Under the pieces are notes generated by a model. The model saw only the letters and a list, made by a program, of their open reading frames with translations, was not told the DNA's origin and ran no database searches. 64,000 nucleotides of DNA, taken from the NCBI GenBank assembly GCA_020091685.1, contig CM034613.1, forward strand, positions 4,377,878 through 4,441,877. Reading direction: 5' to 3'. The stretch's first letter is position 1. Each line of letters opens with the position of its first letter. This document shows, piece after piece, positions 24,171-37,000 of this stretch. This stretch comes from Lutjanus erythropterus. Taxonomy: Eukaryota; Chordata; Actinopteri; Lutjaniformes; Lutjanidae. The translations under genes and the position numbers were made by a program.

Positions 24171-26180
24171 ATTGGAAGCCCCAGGGGGAACAATCACTCC
24201 CCTGGGTAGATTCTGATTGGCAATGCTGGTTGTTTAACAATAATGACAACAATTCCCATGATTCCACACTGCCTCATGTCATCTAACCTCTAACCTGTTT
24301 AATCAAGCAAAGTTACTACTTCTGTCACCTGATATTTCTTTGTTTGGATAAGTTGAAAGTTTAAGGTGAACAGTTTTTTATACATTGACACACTGCAGAG
24401 ATCTTATGTAACTGACTGTACTGAATCATCATTATAACTCACCAAATCAGAAACTTTTAGCAGTGGAGCTTCACTTACTGCCGAGAGCACTGATGTCAGC
24501 TCATCAGCTCATCTGTGACATAAAGTATTTGAACAGCAAAGCTATTACCCAAAACTGTCTGTTGTAAACTTCATAGCTAAACATCACAGTTTATCGACTG
24601 ACTTCCAGCTTCAAAATTGACCTATAAAATGTAACGACTTTGATTTGACTTTGCGGCTTTTACTGAAAAAATTGGTTAGATGATCTGCCAAGAGCAGAGT
24701 CTCCCAACCTATTTTGCTCCATGAATGGTTTTTGTACTGCCATTGTTGTTGCAGAAAGGTTGCGGCCTTTTTTTTTTCAAACAGTTTAACAAGCTAATTG
24801 CTAGTTAACAACAATGGGTTACAGATTTTGAACTGCAGGTCGCCAGGATGGGAAGTCATTAGTACAATCTGTGTGTATTATTAATACTGTGGCTAGCCAG
24901 GGAATTTATAAAAGGTTAGGGGTCTATTTTCTTTCTCTCTCTTTTCTTTTAAGCTAAGGTTAACTATGTACTTGCTAGTATTAGAAGACATTCCATTACC
25001 TGATATTGGCACATGGCCTGGGCATTGAAAACCTTGTTTGTCTTATCATATGACTTGTAGTGTTTCTTGACCTGTTGGACCACCTTGAAGTGACATTGTT
25101 ATGGTCCCAGATCTCATCAATATGCCATTTTCTGTCAGGAAAAGCACAGGAGCAACTGAAAACATTAAAAATCACTGCATCCCATTTAGATAAGCTTGTT
25201 CCGGCATCCTGGTATTGAGCATCCTGGCTCACTGCCAGGCCTTACTGTGACACTTGATGAAACTGAGCGATTGCTGATGAAATTTGCCTGCTATGACAGG
25301 TCAGATTGATTGAGAAGATGGCCCAAACTATAGGGCCAGAGACCCAAGTTGTAATAAATCATAATTACCTGTTTTCTCATTGACGTCTGGGTCTACACAC
25401 ATAAACACTCACATACACATGCATACCGGTAGCTGCTTGCAGCGAGCGGCTCCCAGCACAATTGCTTTCCACTCAATTACATATGTAAATTGCTTGGGTT
25501 CTGGTTTCCACTGGGAGAGAGGGCCCCGTGTGACGGCAGCTCATTGAGCCGTGGTCTGTTGGGAATTAAGACCTAGGAGAGCAGAGCAGCATGGGAGCTC
25601 ATAGGACACCACCAGACAGCATAAAAAGTTGTTTGATGATGGGATGGTTAGTTATCATGCCCTTTATGGGGCAGGGTTTCAAAGCTCAATACGTTTCGGT
25701 ACTAACTGGTGTGGGGGGCGTAGGTTTGTTAGTGGCTGTACTCACTGCAACAAGCAACTACCTTGCATTCAGAAATCCCCAGATGATTGACAGGCAGGGA
25801 GATATCTGATTGTCTGGTATCGTGATACAAGATAATTCCTCATGTTAGTCACAGTTTTGCTTTTTTAGTCACCTGCATTCAGCAACTAAACAATCATTGA
25901 CATATTTTGATCTGCAGAGAAACCTTTCAATTTTTTTTTGAGTCTCACCTCCTCAGGTTGTCGGGTCTCACCTGACAAAGATTCTTGTCGGATCATGTCT
26001 TTCTCAAACAGTTCATCAATTCAACTTCACACTTGGCGGATTATTGCTGAGGACCCAAGTGGAGTGCAGTGGTGAATTTAGCAGATGTTGGTGCTATGCA
26101 AGCTATATGCTATGGCCTGTATCTTTTGAACTGTAAGTCTTCCAGGTGCCAAGAAAACAGGCACGTGTTCCGGATGGGCG
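24171..26180. other. Intronic sequence, nothing firm recognised
   Basis: 24695-24790 (CTCCCAACCTATTTTGCTCC ... GGTTGCGGCC) looks like an old 'GTGGTTCCCAAC' element fragment. The rest shows no gene. Confidence 0.4.
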
Positions 26181-26184
26181 CAAC

Positions 26185-26852
26185 CTCTGACAACACTGCA
26201 AGCAGCAATACCAGGAGTGCGGCAATTGGTCTGTTCCAAACAGGCAAGCCTTCCGAATGGGTACATGTTCCAAGTTGCCATGCCCCAAATGGGCAAAGCA
26301 CCACTTCTTTAGTAAAATATAGTTGCAATCATTGAACAGACTGTAGGAACTGGTTCTTCTTACATTGCAATGCTGCAATAGTTTGCATAAGAGCCACACA
26401 ACAATCGAATGGATAAAAGAGAATCCTTTTGAGTCATTCCGACCAAGAAACTTTGAGGCCCCTATTGACGTCTGGCCTGTTTATGCAGGTTTGTGGCTCA
26501 GGGGCCTTTTTGTTGGTCTGACAAAACATTTTTATGTAAAACACTGATTGTGAAACACTCAATCTCTGATAACACTGCAAGCAGCAATACCAGGAGCCAG
26601 GCAATTGGTCCTTTCCAAACGGGCAGGCCTCCCGAATGGGCACACACCATGCCATAAATGGGCACCGTAGTAGTTCACTGGTAAAATATAGTTGTTGCAA
26701 TCATTGAACAGACTGTGAGAAATGATTTGTCTTGATTGCCATGCTGCAGTGGTTTGCATAAAGATCCCTCGTAACATCTGGCCTGTTTTTGCAGGTTTGC
26801 AGCTCAGGGTCCTTTTTGTTGGTCTGACATAACATTTTTATGTAAAACACTC
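26185..26852 (+). repeat. Tandem duplication, 379-bp offset, two copies
   Basis: CTCTGACAACACTGCAAGCA at 26185 recurs as CTCTGATAACACTGCAAGCA at 26564. Shared blocks follow in order: AGCAATACCAGGAG, CAATTGGTC, AAATGGGCA, TAAAATATAGTTG, CAATCATTGAACAGACTGT, TCTGGCCTGTTT, TTTTTGTTGGTCTGACA and ACATTTTTATGTAAAACACT (ending 26545 and 26852). The second copy lacks about 70 bases just before the TCTGGCCTG block. Origin and class unknown. Confidence 0.88.
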
Positions 26853-27909
26853 CTGAATTCTTGAATTCTACTTTAAATCGTAGCCCTGGGACAGGCTCCT
26901 AAGTAACCTTGAGTTGATGTTGTTTTGTCAAAGAATGAACAAGAATGAACTTTCAATCTCTGTGTCTGCTATGATTCAATAATGACATATTGAATTGGCA
27001 AAAAAGGAGGAGCAGAGACGTATGATGGTATTTGGTCTCATATTTACTTGAACAGCTTTCTTACTTAAAAACATCATTGGCTGTGGTGAGGTAATTCCTC
27101 TTGTTTCCAGTGCAGGCTCCTTTTTGTCGATATCTTCATTCAAGTCAGACTGAGGCTAGAATCAACAAAATGTCACTGGATTAAGTTAATCCTTCAAACA
27201 TTCACAATGGAAACAACAGAAATTATCTCCAGTCTCTGTCGTATTTTCCCACTTGTTCAATAAAATAAAGATTTTAAGACTGAACAGAAGCCTGAACAAC
27301 TTGCACAGAGCTTGTGCTACACCGCGCCACCGTCCCCTCACACTCACACCTCTCTGCAGGCAAGGTGAGAAATGATACATGTTCGGATGAAACGGAGAAT
27401 CGGGGTAAGCCAACAACGGGCGACACGTTGTCTTGCGAGGTGTCGGATGCAGGGGGATGAGAGGTCTGAGAGCGTTTTCGCCCACCTTGGCTACAGCTCA
27501 AGTGCATTAGCTGGAGGCGTCCTCCTGCATTATACATATTAGCTTCCCTCCCCAGCTGCCGCGCTTGTACTACAGTGGAGGTGACTGGCAAACGTGCTTG
27601 GCAAAGGCAAATCCCACATCTTGGCTCGAGTTCAGAGGAAAACACTGATACGCACACATGCTGGAAAGGGGGTCAACTTTTACACATGACCCCGAGTCAT
27701 AAGTCAATTAATAATTTAGTATGTTTTTGTGAGCAAGCACACATACATGTAGCCACACTGGTGCACTCACACTTGAGAAAACAAACAATAGCAGCAATTT
27801 TTCTCATGTTTAGAACTGTTTTATAGTAAATTTATTATTTTATCATTGCAAATGATCTTTTCTCTGATTGTTCCCAGTGAGACTTTTTAATTTCTAAACT
27901 TCTTGTGCA
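26853..27909. other. Intronic sequence; GC-richer segment 27290-27660
   Basis: No exon is recognised. The GC-richer part shows no repeat character and no coding similarity. Confidence 0.4.
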
Positions 27910-28652
27910 TTAAAGGGATAGTTCTGATTAGGTGAAGTGGGCTTGCATGAGCTAGATATACATAGTCAGTGTATTGGTTGTCAGTTGGCACAACCCTAGT
28001 TTGGAGAAGCAGGGATAAATGTCAGTTTAATTGTACGCTATTTTTAGAAAATTTTCATCTCTTCACTTGATGGGAAATGCTGTTATGTAAGCTAAATAAC
28101 GCTCTCTCCAAGACAACCAAACTTCATAGACAAAATCTGTCATTTTACCTTGCAGAACAGGGGAGTTGCTGGTATAGCGCCGCATCAATCTGTTAGTTTA
28201 ATTTGTGACTTTAGTGTTTTAAAAGGATAGTTTGGATTTACTGAAGTCACACAATTATACAGACAAGCAACAAATCGAGGCAGCGGTAGACCAGGATGTC
28301 CTGTGTTCTGCAAGATAAAATGAATGATTTTGTCTGTGAAGTTTGGTTGGTTTGGAGACAGCGAAATCTGGCTTATAAAACAGCAGTTCCCTGTCAGAAA
28401 ATACTGTCTGACAGCATAGTAAAGCTGTGAAAGTATTCTAAATATAGCATACAATTAAAATTTTAGTGGCTAAAAATACCTTTTGTTGCTTACCCTTTCC
28501 ACACCAGTATATTACTTAACTTCCTTATTGATGTCCCTCTCTGTTTCACCAAACTAGGAGGGTGTTGACCAACATTTGCTGTTGCAAATACACTGACTAT
28601 TGATTAGTATCTCATAGAACCCCACATCAAGAGATCCAGAATATCTGTTTAA
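27910..28652. mobile_element. Foldback element family F, copy 2 (complete, 743 bp, TTAA ends)
   Basis: Begins TTAAAGGGATAGTTCTGATT and ends in a stretch whose inverse is TTAAACAGATATTCTGGATC. The arms match along their length: AGTCAGTGTATTGGTTGTCA at the left and the inverse of GCAAATACACTGACTATTGA at the right; CCTAGTTTGGAGAAGCAGGG at the left and the inverse of TTTCACCAAACTAGGAGGGT at the right. Arms are about 300 bases with a short centre near 28220. TTAA lies at both ends, as in piggyBac- or Kolobok-type insertion, but with no transposase the superfamily stays open. Confidence 0.85.
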
Positions 28653-28782
28653 TGTAAAAAAACCTGCAATACCATAACCTCTGTAGCTTTGATATGGGTG
28701 TTTCTGTGTGTTATTTCATGCCAATGAAGCATATTTGATCAGTTAAATTGAATTAGAGGGGAATAAAGAGGCACAGACTGAG

Positions 28783-28871
28783 AGTGTGTGTGTGTGTGCG
28801 GCACTGCTGAGACTGACAGCAAGAATAGATACAATAAAGACTGGTGTGTGTTTTTATGTGTGTGTGTGTGG
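28783..28871 (+). repeat. Two short (TG)n tracts
   Basis: TG repeats at 28783-28800 and 28844-28871, separated by unique sequence. Confidence 0.85.
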
Positions 28872-28980
28872 TACATCACTGCCTGCCCCAGATTCAGCCC
28901 TGTTATCTGTGAGCTACTCCCTCTTTCTGAAGCCTCCCAAAGCGCAGAGATTGTGACTGACAAGGACTTAGATACTCTCT

Positions 28981-29019
28981 CCTCTCTCTCTCTGAGTCGT
29001 TTTTTTTTTTTTTTTCTTC
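28981..29019 (+). repeat. (CT)n followed by poly-T
   Basis: CTCTCTCTCTCT, then GAGTCG, then a run of about 17 T. Confidence 0.85.
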
Positions 29020-29674
29020 CTTCAGCAACTTCTCCAGCCAGCTGCCGGGCACGTTTCAAATAAAAATGTACCTAAAAATCAGATGCAAATTAGGCCTAGG
29101 TGTGTTTCAATTAAGAGGGCTAATTCAAACACAAGCTCCACAGCATCAGACAAAGAACAAAGACATTAAGTATTCAGCCCTAGAAAGACAATGAAAACAG
29201 AAACAATAGGCAGATTATTTGACACACAAATATAACTGTCTCAGGCCTTACATAAAACCTAGAAAATGCAGATGCTGCACTCTGCCTTGAGATTTCACTC
29301 TAAACACATTATCTAGAGACCAAATGTGCTCTTTCAGCTTTCTTGTATGTTTACATTGGCAAACTTTCTAATGAATCTATAATTAGGTGTTGAAGTTCAT
29401 TGTTGGTGCTGGAAACAGTATAGTTTCAGCTCATGTTGATTTTGCTGAGTCTAAGGCTGTAATGGCAGCCACTGCCACTCTCCCACACTAATAGCTTGGC
29501 TAATAAGACTAGTTAGGCTAATACTATTTTAATATTCATCATCATAACTAGATTTAACTCTTGCCTTGTTGAGCTATGTGATTTTATTAAGTGAGTTACT
29601 AAAATGTGAGGATGGGCTGGTGTACTTATTCTAAAGAAAAAAATCAGCTCCTCTACACCCATGCTGCTAGAAAT

Positions 29675-30650
29675 TAGGGATGAGCCGATCTGATACTCGA
29701 ATCTAGTATCTGTGTCGGCCCGATACTGGCAAGGATCACTGGATCGGATATCGAGTGAGCAGAAAAGTCTAATCTGATGCGATCCATTAGCCTAAACTAT
29801 CGCACAAAAAGTTTAGCTACACTTTGAGGGACATGCTGTGAAGAGAGAAGAGTCACAGTAACACAGAAGACGTTTATTTTCATTTTGATTGTTTGAATGG
29901 TGCTGAAAAATTTTAAGTAAAATAAAGCAGCAGGATGGCTGAGTCATGTTGTGGGCTGTTATCGTTAATGGAGTTAAACGTTTGTTTCACAGTTTGAGCA
30001 TGTTTCTTAGATGGCTCAGTAAGGCAAAGTGTATCCAATAACAGTTATTGACACATTAAGGGTGTTAACAGTCTGAAGGGGCCTTCATATGATAAGAAAT
30101 TAGACCTGAACTCACTGCTCAACTACCAAGCTAACTTTAGTATTGGTTTTAGCTCAAGTTCATGAACTATATGATTCTCAAATATCATAGCTTGACCTGA
30201 CTGTCCACATTTTGCATAATGTTTACTAGCGACATTGTAGTCTGTTTTTAATGTTGTGTTATAGAGTTTGAGGAACGCTGAAACACTTTTCTTCGGTCGT
30301 GTCCGGAAATGAACCCTTGATTTGCAAAACTCTTGCAAGAGCGACCAGCAGTCTCTCAGGTACGGCTGTTATCTCATTGGTTGTGCTTTGAGAGGTCAGC
30401 AGCAAATGAGGTCAAGGTTCAAATAATCTAAACTTTGAGTGTAGCGGTGCGCCATGACAAGGGTAGCGGGGCTGCTTAGTTGGGCACCAACGCTCTCCAT
30501 AGGAAAACAATGGAACAGCCAGTGCAAAGCATTTTTTACTGCTGATTTTGTGGTTTAAGAGAGAAAAAACAGTATCGGATTGGTATCAGTATTGGCAGAT
30601 ACTCAAGTTTGCAGTATTGATATTGCTATCAGACATGAAAAGGTGGTATT
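29675..30650. mobile_element. MITE-like element with GATGAGCCGATCTGATAC end
   Basis: The left end AGGGATGAGCCGATCTGATA leads into repeated 'GATAC/GTATC' words (CCCGATACTGG, ATCGGATATCGAG). The right part carries the inverse motifs (GTATCGGATTGGTATCAG, GGCAGATACTCAAG). This is the pattern of a common fish non-autonomous transposon whose ends spell GATCCGATA-type words. The exact right terminus is not clear; the interior is non-coding. Confidence 0.65.
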
Positions 30651-31274
30651 GTGTCTCCTTAGAAACCAGAAACGTCTGATTGAAACAATTACATTTTGAA
30701 CAACTCCCAAAGATTAACTAGAGCAGCAGTGCAGGTACATACATCATCGCAATTTGGTTTCTGCAAGGGTGAAAATTACTTTCACATAATTATTTTTTTT
30801 GCCAAAATATCAGATTCTGTTCTTCATTCAGTTTGGACAAATTGCAGAACTGTTACTGAATGTAGGATATATAGATATAACAAGTCTTACATTGTTGTAT
30901 AACCACAACCAACACAAATGACAGCATTTCATCATTTGGGTATGACTTCCTTATTAAACAACCTTTATAAAGGGTTTAAAACATGTAACTAATGGCTTTA
31001 CCATGGTTATATCATTTACTTGAGTCTTTTCCATTGCAGATCATGACATGAGAACCTTTAACATTTTGATCAATAGAATCCCTCTGTAGTTTATCACGTT
31101 CTCCTTCACCGTCTTCCCTCCTTGATCTGTTTCCCCACATCTTTACGTTCTATCTGCCAGCTTGATGTTCTGTTTGCCTCAGCTGTCTCCTGCCCTTCTC
31201 CATCACTCTCCCTCTCACTGACGGATCTCTCCATCTCCATCGCTCTTCCGATATCTCCTCCCGCTCCCTCCGAG

Positions 31275-31296
31275 TCTCTCTCTCTCTCTCTCTCTC
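31275..31296 (+). repeat. (CT)n microsatellite
   Basis: TCTCTCTCTCTCTCTCTCTC within a pyrimidine-rich stretch (31190-31310); the stretch at 31420-31470 is purine-rich instead. Confidence 0.9.
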
Positions 31297-31872
31297 CGCG
31301 TATCCCTCTCTAGCTGTCGATGATAGACGGCGGGTCTAAGCTCTCCATTAGAGGTTGGAGACAATGATCAAACCTCGGGAAAGCTCTCTCTCCTTTTTTA
31401 ATTACATTCCTCTGTCAAGTATAGAAGAGGAGAGGAGAATGAGAGGGAGGAGAGGAAGAGAGGAACCTCTGAGCAATTATTCTAGACTTAATTACATAAA
31501 GTTAAAAAAAAAAAAAAACCTTGCACCTCCCTGCCTGAAGCGGTGTGTGCGTGTGAGAGAGAAAGACTCAGTATAGAGGTTCACACCTGAAAGACTTTCT
31601 TCTGTTTCTGATGGCTGCCATTCAATTGTCAACCACCCACACACTGTCATACTCTCTCTGGCACTGGGAGCATTCATCTCCATGACAACTCTCTTCCAGC
31701 ATGGGCAAACAATATTACAGAGGCAGAGTAATAAACAACAAGTGATATGAGTTGAAACCGAGAATATTTATTCACGTATGAAATATGTGGCTGTGACTGC
31801 ATGTCTGACCTCAGATAGAATTAGTTATTTCGATAACACAGAATGAAAAGTCACTAACTCACAATTGAGAGA

Positions 31873-31985
31873 CTAACCCATGTGTCAAACTCAAACTCCG
31901 TGGGACAAATACGGCCGGGCACCCCAGTCCATGTGGCCAGTGAGAGCTCGCAAAGAATAATAATTTGTGCAGTTTAATGCCATGC
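31873..31985 (+). repeat. hAT-like element end (GTGTCAAACTC...CGGCC)
   Basis: ATGTGTCAAACTCAAACTCC, then GGGACAAATACGGCCGGGCA and GTGGCCAGTGAGAGCTCG, match the phrase order of a very common vertebrate hAT-type terminus. Only one end is seen. Confidence 0.6.
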
Positions 31986-32558
31986 TGCGTTACAGAAGTA
32001 AGGTGGCCATAAAATACATGTCCTAGAATGCATCCCGATGTCGTTATCCACGCACTGAAGGCATCTCCTAACTGCTATATGTCAACACATACTACATAGA
32101 GTCTCAATATCACTTTCGACAGTTTTTAGCTAGCAATGTTAATAGTAGCAACTTAGACTTTTAAAACAAAAATATGACATTTTGCTATGTTATTATTGTT
32201 ATGTTACCAGAATGCTGATGTGATCTAACCTATTCAAAACCCTATTGGGTATAAACCGGCATTGACCTTCTTCACCTTCACCCTGAGGAAGACTGTCATG
32301 TCGAAACTTTGGTAAAGTAAAGAATATTGTCTTTTGCATCATGGCTATTTTTCTTCCACAGCCTGTACTTCTCTTGTTTGAACTTCTAGTAGTTTATCTC
32401 TGGACGGCATGGAAAATCTTTGACATTTATGTATAGCATATTTATTCTAGCTGGACTGAGATTTTTTTTTTCCATACATACCATAGTGTCTTAAAATTAA
32501 AATGATGACTATTATATTAGAGTCACACTGAGTCTCTCTGGAAAGGATTCCTTAAGAC

Positions 32559-33077
32559 CAGTGTTTCCCAAACTTGTTTCATGGGGACCCACTGTTTAAA
32601 AATGACAAACCACTGTGACCCAGTTCACAGTATGTCTTATAAATTAACACTGGGAAGAATTTTTTTTTGCATAAATGAAAGTTCCTGACCATTTTTACTG
32701 CCATTTCCACATCATCTTATGTATATTATCTTGACACATTATTGAAAACATACACATATTAAAACTTTAAGAAATGATAAATAAACTAATTTAGGTTGAG
32801 TTAACAGGCCATCTCATTGCTTTTATTTCCCCTCATGAGGAAAATAATATAGAACATTTAAACCTACTTCATAAATGAGACAAAATAAGTGTATTTAGGC
32901 AGAATTAACGGGCTCTTGTTTTCTGCTTCTTATCAGGAAAACAATATGGACCTTTTAACTGCTAGTGATTAATCTTAAATTTGCCAAATTTCTTCCAGAG
33001 TCTTATTTGGGGACCCAAATAATATCTCCTGTGACCCACCTTTGGGTCCCGACCCAGTCTTTGGGAATGGCTGGTGT
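32559..33077. mobile_element. MITE-like element, 'CAGTGTTTCCCAAAC' ends, ~520 bp
   Basis: Left end CAGTGTTTCCCAAACTTG then TGGGGACCCACTG. Right end CCTTTGGGTCCCGACCCAGT then CTTTGGGAATGGCTGGTG, which is the degenerate inverse. Non-coding interior. Fragments of similar elements lie at 12155-12280, 22290-22490 and 24695-24790. Confidence 0.7.
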
Positions 33078-36062
33078 GTACTGTTCAGACTGAGGGCTTC
33101 TGCTTACAAACTAGTTGTTGTTGTCAAGTTCAGTGCACTTAAGGCCCAACCACAGACGTTACTTTTACTTGACAACTGAACCATAAAAGCAAACACACTG
33201 CATCCAACAGCTCAATTTAGTCACTTAATCTAACTTTAAATCTCAGTGTCTTTTCTCACCAGGCAGAAAGATTCTCCAGAAAACAAAACAAACCTTGGCT
33301 TTTCTTCTTCATGCTTCTGTGACACAGCGATGCAAATATGCAAGAGTGCATAAAAAAAGGCAGGGCAGGGCAAGTTTAAAAATGTCAACAGCCTGCACTT
33401 AAGCTTATTATGCCATTTTGCTTTTTCCATCTAGTGGACCTGTTCAGTTGAGCTGGGAATGGCTAATATTAAGCCTAATTTAAAACTTTGTTTCTTCAAA
33501 GGGTGGGACAAAGTGTCTAAAAGTCTCTGCTTTCCTGATGATAAGCTAAAATAACTGACAGTGCAAGAGACACAAACTGAGACTGCCATTCTACCCTTGA
33601 GGTCTGACTGACTCTTTTAATTTCTTCATCTTATTGCACGCTCTTCCTCTGTAGTAGTATAATGGTTTTCCAATTGGGGAATTACCAACACCTACTGCAT
33701 ATCTCAATAAACACAAAAAATCCAACACAAACGCACATGATTGTGCATTTGAAACGCAGTGTAAACCTTATTTGTTATTATTTTGATTCCTGGAAATTAA
33801 AAGGTTTTATTGAGAATCTAAACATTTTAACCTTCGTTCACTTTCACTTTACTTCCACTTTACTCAACATTTTTCAAAAACAATTTTTGGGGAGGTTCTA
33901 AACCTAAAAGATTTAAGTTTATGTAAAGAAGAAAAGTCAATCATCTCAACAAAAGATTAGTTGTTAGTAAAACTTTTTCAGAACTTAGGAATTTGAGTTC
34001 TTTACTCAAAAATCTGTTGCTGCACAGTGCCTTGAAATTTTGAGTTTTCTCAACTTTGTTGTTTTTACAGTGTAATCACAATAGTAGTTGATGGAAACAA
34101 GCATTCACTCACATTTTCTTTTGCTGTTTTACTTTGGTTAAAAGTTGCAACACATTTGGATGGAAACATTGCTAATGAACAGCGTACTTAGTCAAGTTTT
34201 ATTAGCTTTAGGGCACTGTCCTCTGGACCCTATGTGAGTACATTTATTTGCATTAGATTGAAGCAGGATCAGCTAAGTTAAGTTGCTGGATGAGCGCTGC
34301 ATGCACGCCCTTTACTGACCACAGCTGCTGGGTTCCAGTGTTCACCAGAAGACTCTCACAAGTGGCAAAACTTGGCATTTTTTGGTATTTTGTTAAGTTT
34401 TGTGTGGGCTCCAAAACAGCATGCTTGCCTTTTGCTTTCACATTATAAGATATAATTAAGTCCTAAGTGAGAATCCCCCCTAAAAATAGCCTGTAAATGA
34501 AGGACGTTTCCAGGGAAAAGTACTCTTTCTTCTCTGAGCACTTGAAATCTCTCAAAGCAAAAACACAGAACCACACTGGCTGGCCTGCTTAGTTTATATT
34601 CTAAACATATTCAATAGGCTAAAATACTTGAATGTGGCTTTGTGCTTTTTTTCAAGATGGAGTCAAAAATGTGTAGCTGAGGATTTCCCTCCGTGAGGGG
34701 GTCCTTGAGGCCTGCCAACTCACCGCAAGCGATCCAGAACTCGAAAACAGAAAAGAAAAACTCTTCTAATACTCTATGCATGAGAGGAAGCTCTGTCAAC
34801 AAGTCACTAGGGAACCTCTAAGCCATGCATGCTTTCTGATGTTCTCCTGCACATCTCAAGTCTTTTAGCCAGATGGGATAAACCCTTCAGAGTGTTCTGG
34901 GTCTGCATCTGAGCTCCTCTTTCCTGGATGTGCCTAAAAGGCACCTTGATCAGTTACCCAAATCACCTAAACTGGGTCTGATTTACACAAAGGACAAAAG
35001 GTTTCACAATTACACGCATAGAAAAATGCCTTTAGATATAATCGGATAGACCTACAACTGAACCGGACAAATGGCAGTCACCTCGCCACTGTCTTCCTGG
35101 TATTTTGGCTAAACACTAAACACTAAATTGTTTGTGAAACAGTATGAGGTTGGTTGTGATTGGTCCGAATGGATCCAAGGCTGGTGGAATTCTATGTCTA
35201 AATGGAAGTATGGCCAGACGTATCTGCTAGAGCAAATGAAACATGAACAAGACCCTGGAATTACTACATTCCTGGTAAGGGGCTAGGCCAAGTACGATAT
35301 GAAGATCCTGATAAAGAAGCTGTAAGAAGCTTGGACGTGATGGTCAGTGGGCGAAGGCAGCGGAATCGCTGAAATAAATCCTGGCTTGGACTAACACTCA
35401 CTATGTGGAATATATCAATTCCATGTGATGGAACTGATCCTTATAAATAAATAAAAATAAAGTCGGCTTTTAAATGTTTAAAACTTGCTGAGTGGAATGA
35501 GTACCAAGTCATCTAGCAGAACTACATCAGCATGCATTGCAAGCTATGTGCAATATTTGCATGTTTTAAAATTTTGGACCAAGCAACAAACCCAACTGAA
35601 TTTAGCAATCTTTTGGGATGTCAAAAAAATCAAACAACATATTGTTTTATGCTTTTCAACCATCAAGTCAATCCATGATACTTTCATTGTTTCCATACAC
35701 CGCTGTATGCACATAAAAAGAAACATTAACTTGAAGATCATGAACCAAATGCTTAAGGATTGTTGGATGTTGGATTGACCATTGTGATTGACCTGATTTA
35801 CTCTCTTTGGAGGAAAAATTCCACCATGGTTTCAATTTTCACTCTTGTTTTGTTTCATTTATTGTACATTTTCCACCCATTCAGCATTAAATGTAAATGG
35901 ATCTATAAAAACATTTTTATATCAGTTCTGCTGGTCATCTTGGGCTACATACAATCAATAGAGGTGATTATCAGAGCTGATTTATTCTGCCAATAGAAGC
36001 AGGAGCCTATCCCAGCATGCTAGTTTCCTGTCGATCACTAGGTCTATCACACGGAGTAAATC
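33078..36062. other. Intronic sequence; one possible MITE end
   Basis: 33930-34080 ends GTTTTTACAGTGTAATCAC and has paired AACTT/AAGTT words, so it may be another CACTGTAA-type copy. Otherwise I see no gene or RNA. Confidence 0.4.
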
Positions 36063-37000
36063 AGAGGTGGGGCAAAGTCATTGTTTTGCAAGTTACAATC
36101 AAGTCTCAAGACTTGTGTCTACATACATCAAGACAGGAAAGTCCCAAGTCAAGTCCCAAACTTTAAGTTCAGAGTCCTATAAACAAGTCATAATGTAACA
36201 GTGTGTTTCCAGCCTTATTGATGAAGTTACTTAGCTGTTAAACTAATGTCAGCTAAGTATTAGCTCGCTAACTATGTTAATATTAGCCTCAACTTACCTT
36301 TCCTTGAGGAAAATGGAAGTTGCTGCCACTAAGTAACATATGGCCAGAGGTCACAAGTAAGTGTCTTCACACTATTGTCCCAAGTGAAGTTCCAAGTCGA
36401 AACAGGCAAGTCCCAAGACCTAAACTCTGAGTTCCAGGATCTACACAAGTCATCATGTGCTTTTCACCAAATGAAATGTCATTTTAACCAGTCTCCACTT
36501 GCGATTCTTTATGCAACTTTCATTGTCGACTGAAGTTGGAAGTCAGTCCCAAGTCCTAAACTTTAAGTTTAAAGTCCTAAACAACTTAACTTAGTTGTTA
36601 AGCTAGCTGTTAAGTTAGCTATGTTTTTTTCTATTGAAGTTGAAAGTTGTTGTCTCTGTGTTGTAAGACAAGTCTGACAAATCCCAAGTCAAGTCCTGAA
36701 CTTTGAATTTCAAGTCCAAAGCAAGAGATTCACATTTCAGTGATTTACAAAGTTACCTAGCTGTTAAGCTACAGTTGACTAAGCATTAGCTTACAAACTA
36801 CATTAATATTAGCCTCCACTTACTGTCGTATTTCGTTCTGATGACCACTTTGAAGTTTTTCCAACATTAACATTAACATTTTTTCAACTGAAGCTCAGTA
36901 ACTTAACATTACTTAACATTAGTTCTTCATGGTTCTCTCCTGCAACATTAACTGATTCAAAAAATGAAGGAAAATGAATTGAATTGTTGATTCATGCTTT
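36063..37000. repeat. Internally repetitive 'AAGTCAAGTCCCAAACTTTAAGTT' element
   Basis: AAGTCCCAAGTCAAGTCC, AAACTTTAAGTTCAGAGTCC and AAACAAGTCATAATGT recur at about 36140-36190, 36400-36450, 36540-36590 and 36680-36720. Between them TTACCTAGCTGTTAAGCTA and AGCATTAGCT blocks also recur. This is a known style of fish dispersed element with imperfect internal duplications. The start AGAGGTGGGGCAAAGTCA is typical. Confidence 0.7.

Noticed and set aside
24996..25232. Minus-strand frame with WHIDEIWDHN, considered as a transposase remnant
   Set aside because: No catalytic motif or terminal repeats are visible, and I could not place it in any transposase family.
32278..32320. CTGAGGA ... GTCGAAAC near a CCTGAGGAAGACTGTCATGT phrase, considered as a hammerhead ribozyme
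   Set aside because: CUGANGA and GAAA core words are present, but the intervening stem only pairs GAC/GTC after leaving an unpaired A next to the core, and the outer stems do not form convincingly. It is more likely the tail of a dispersed repeat.
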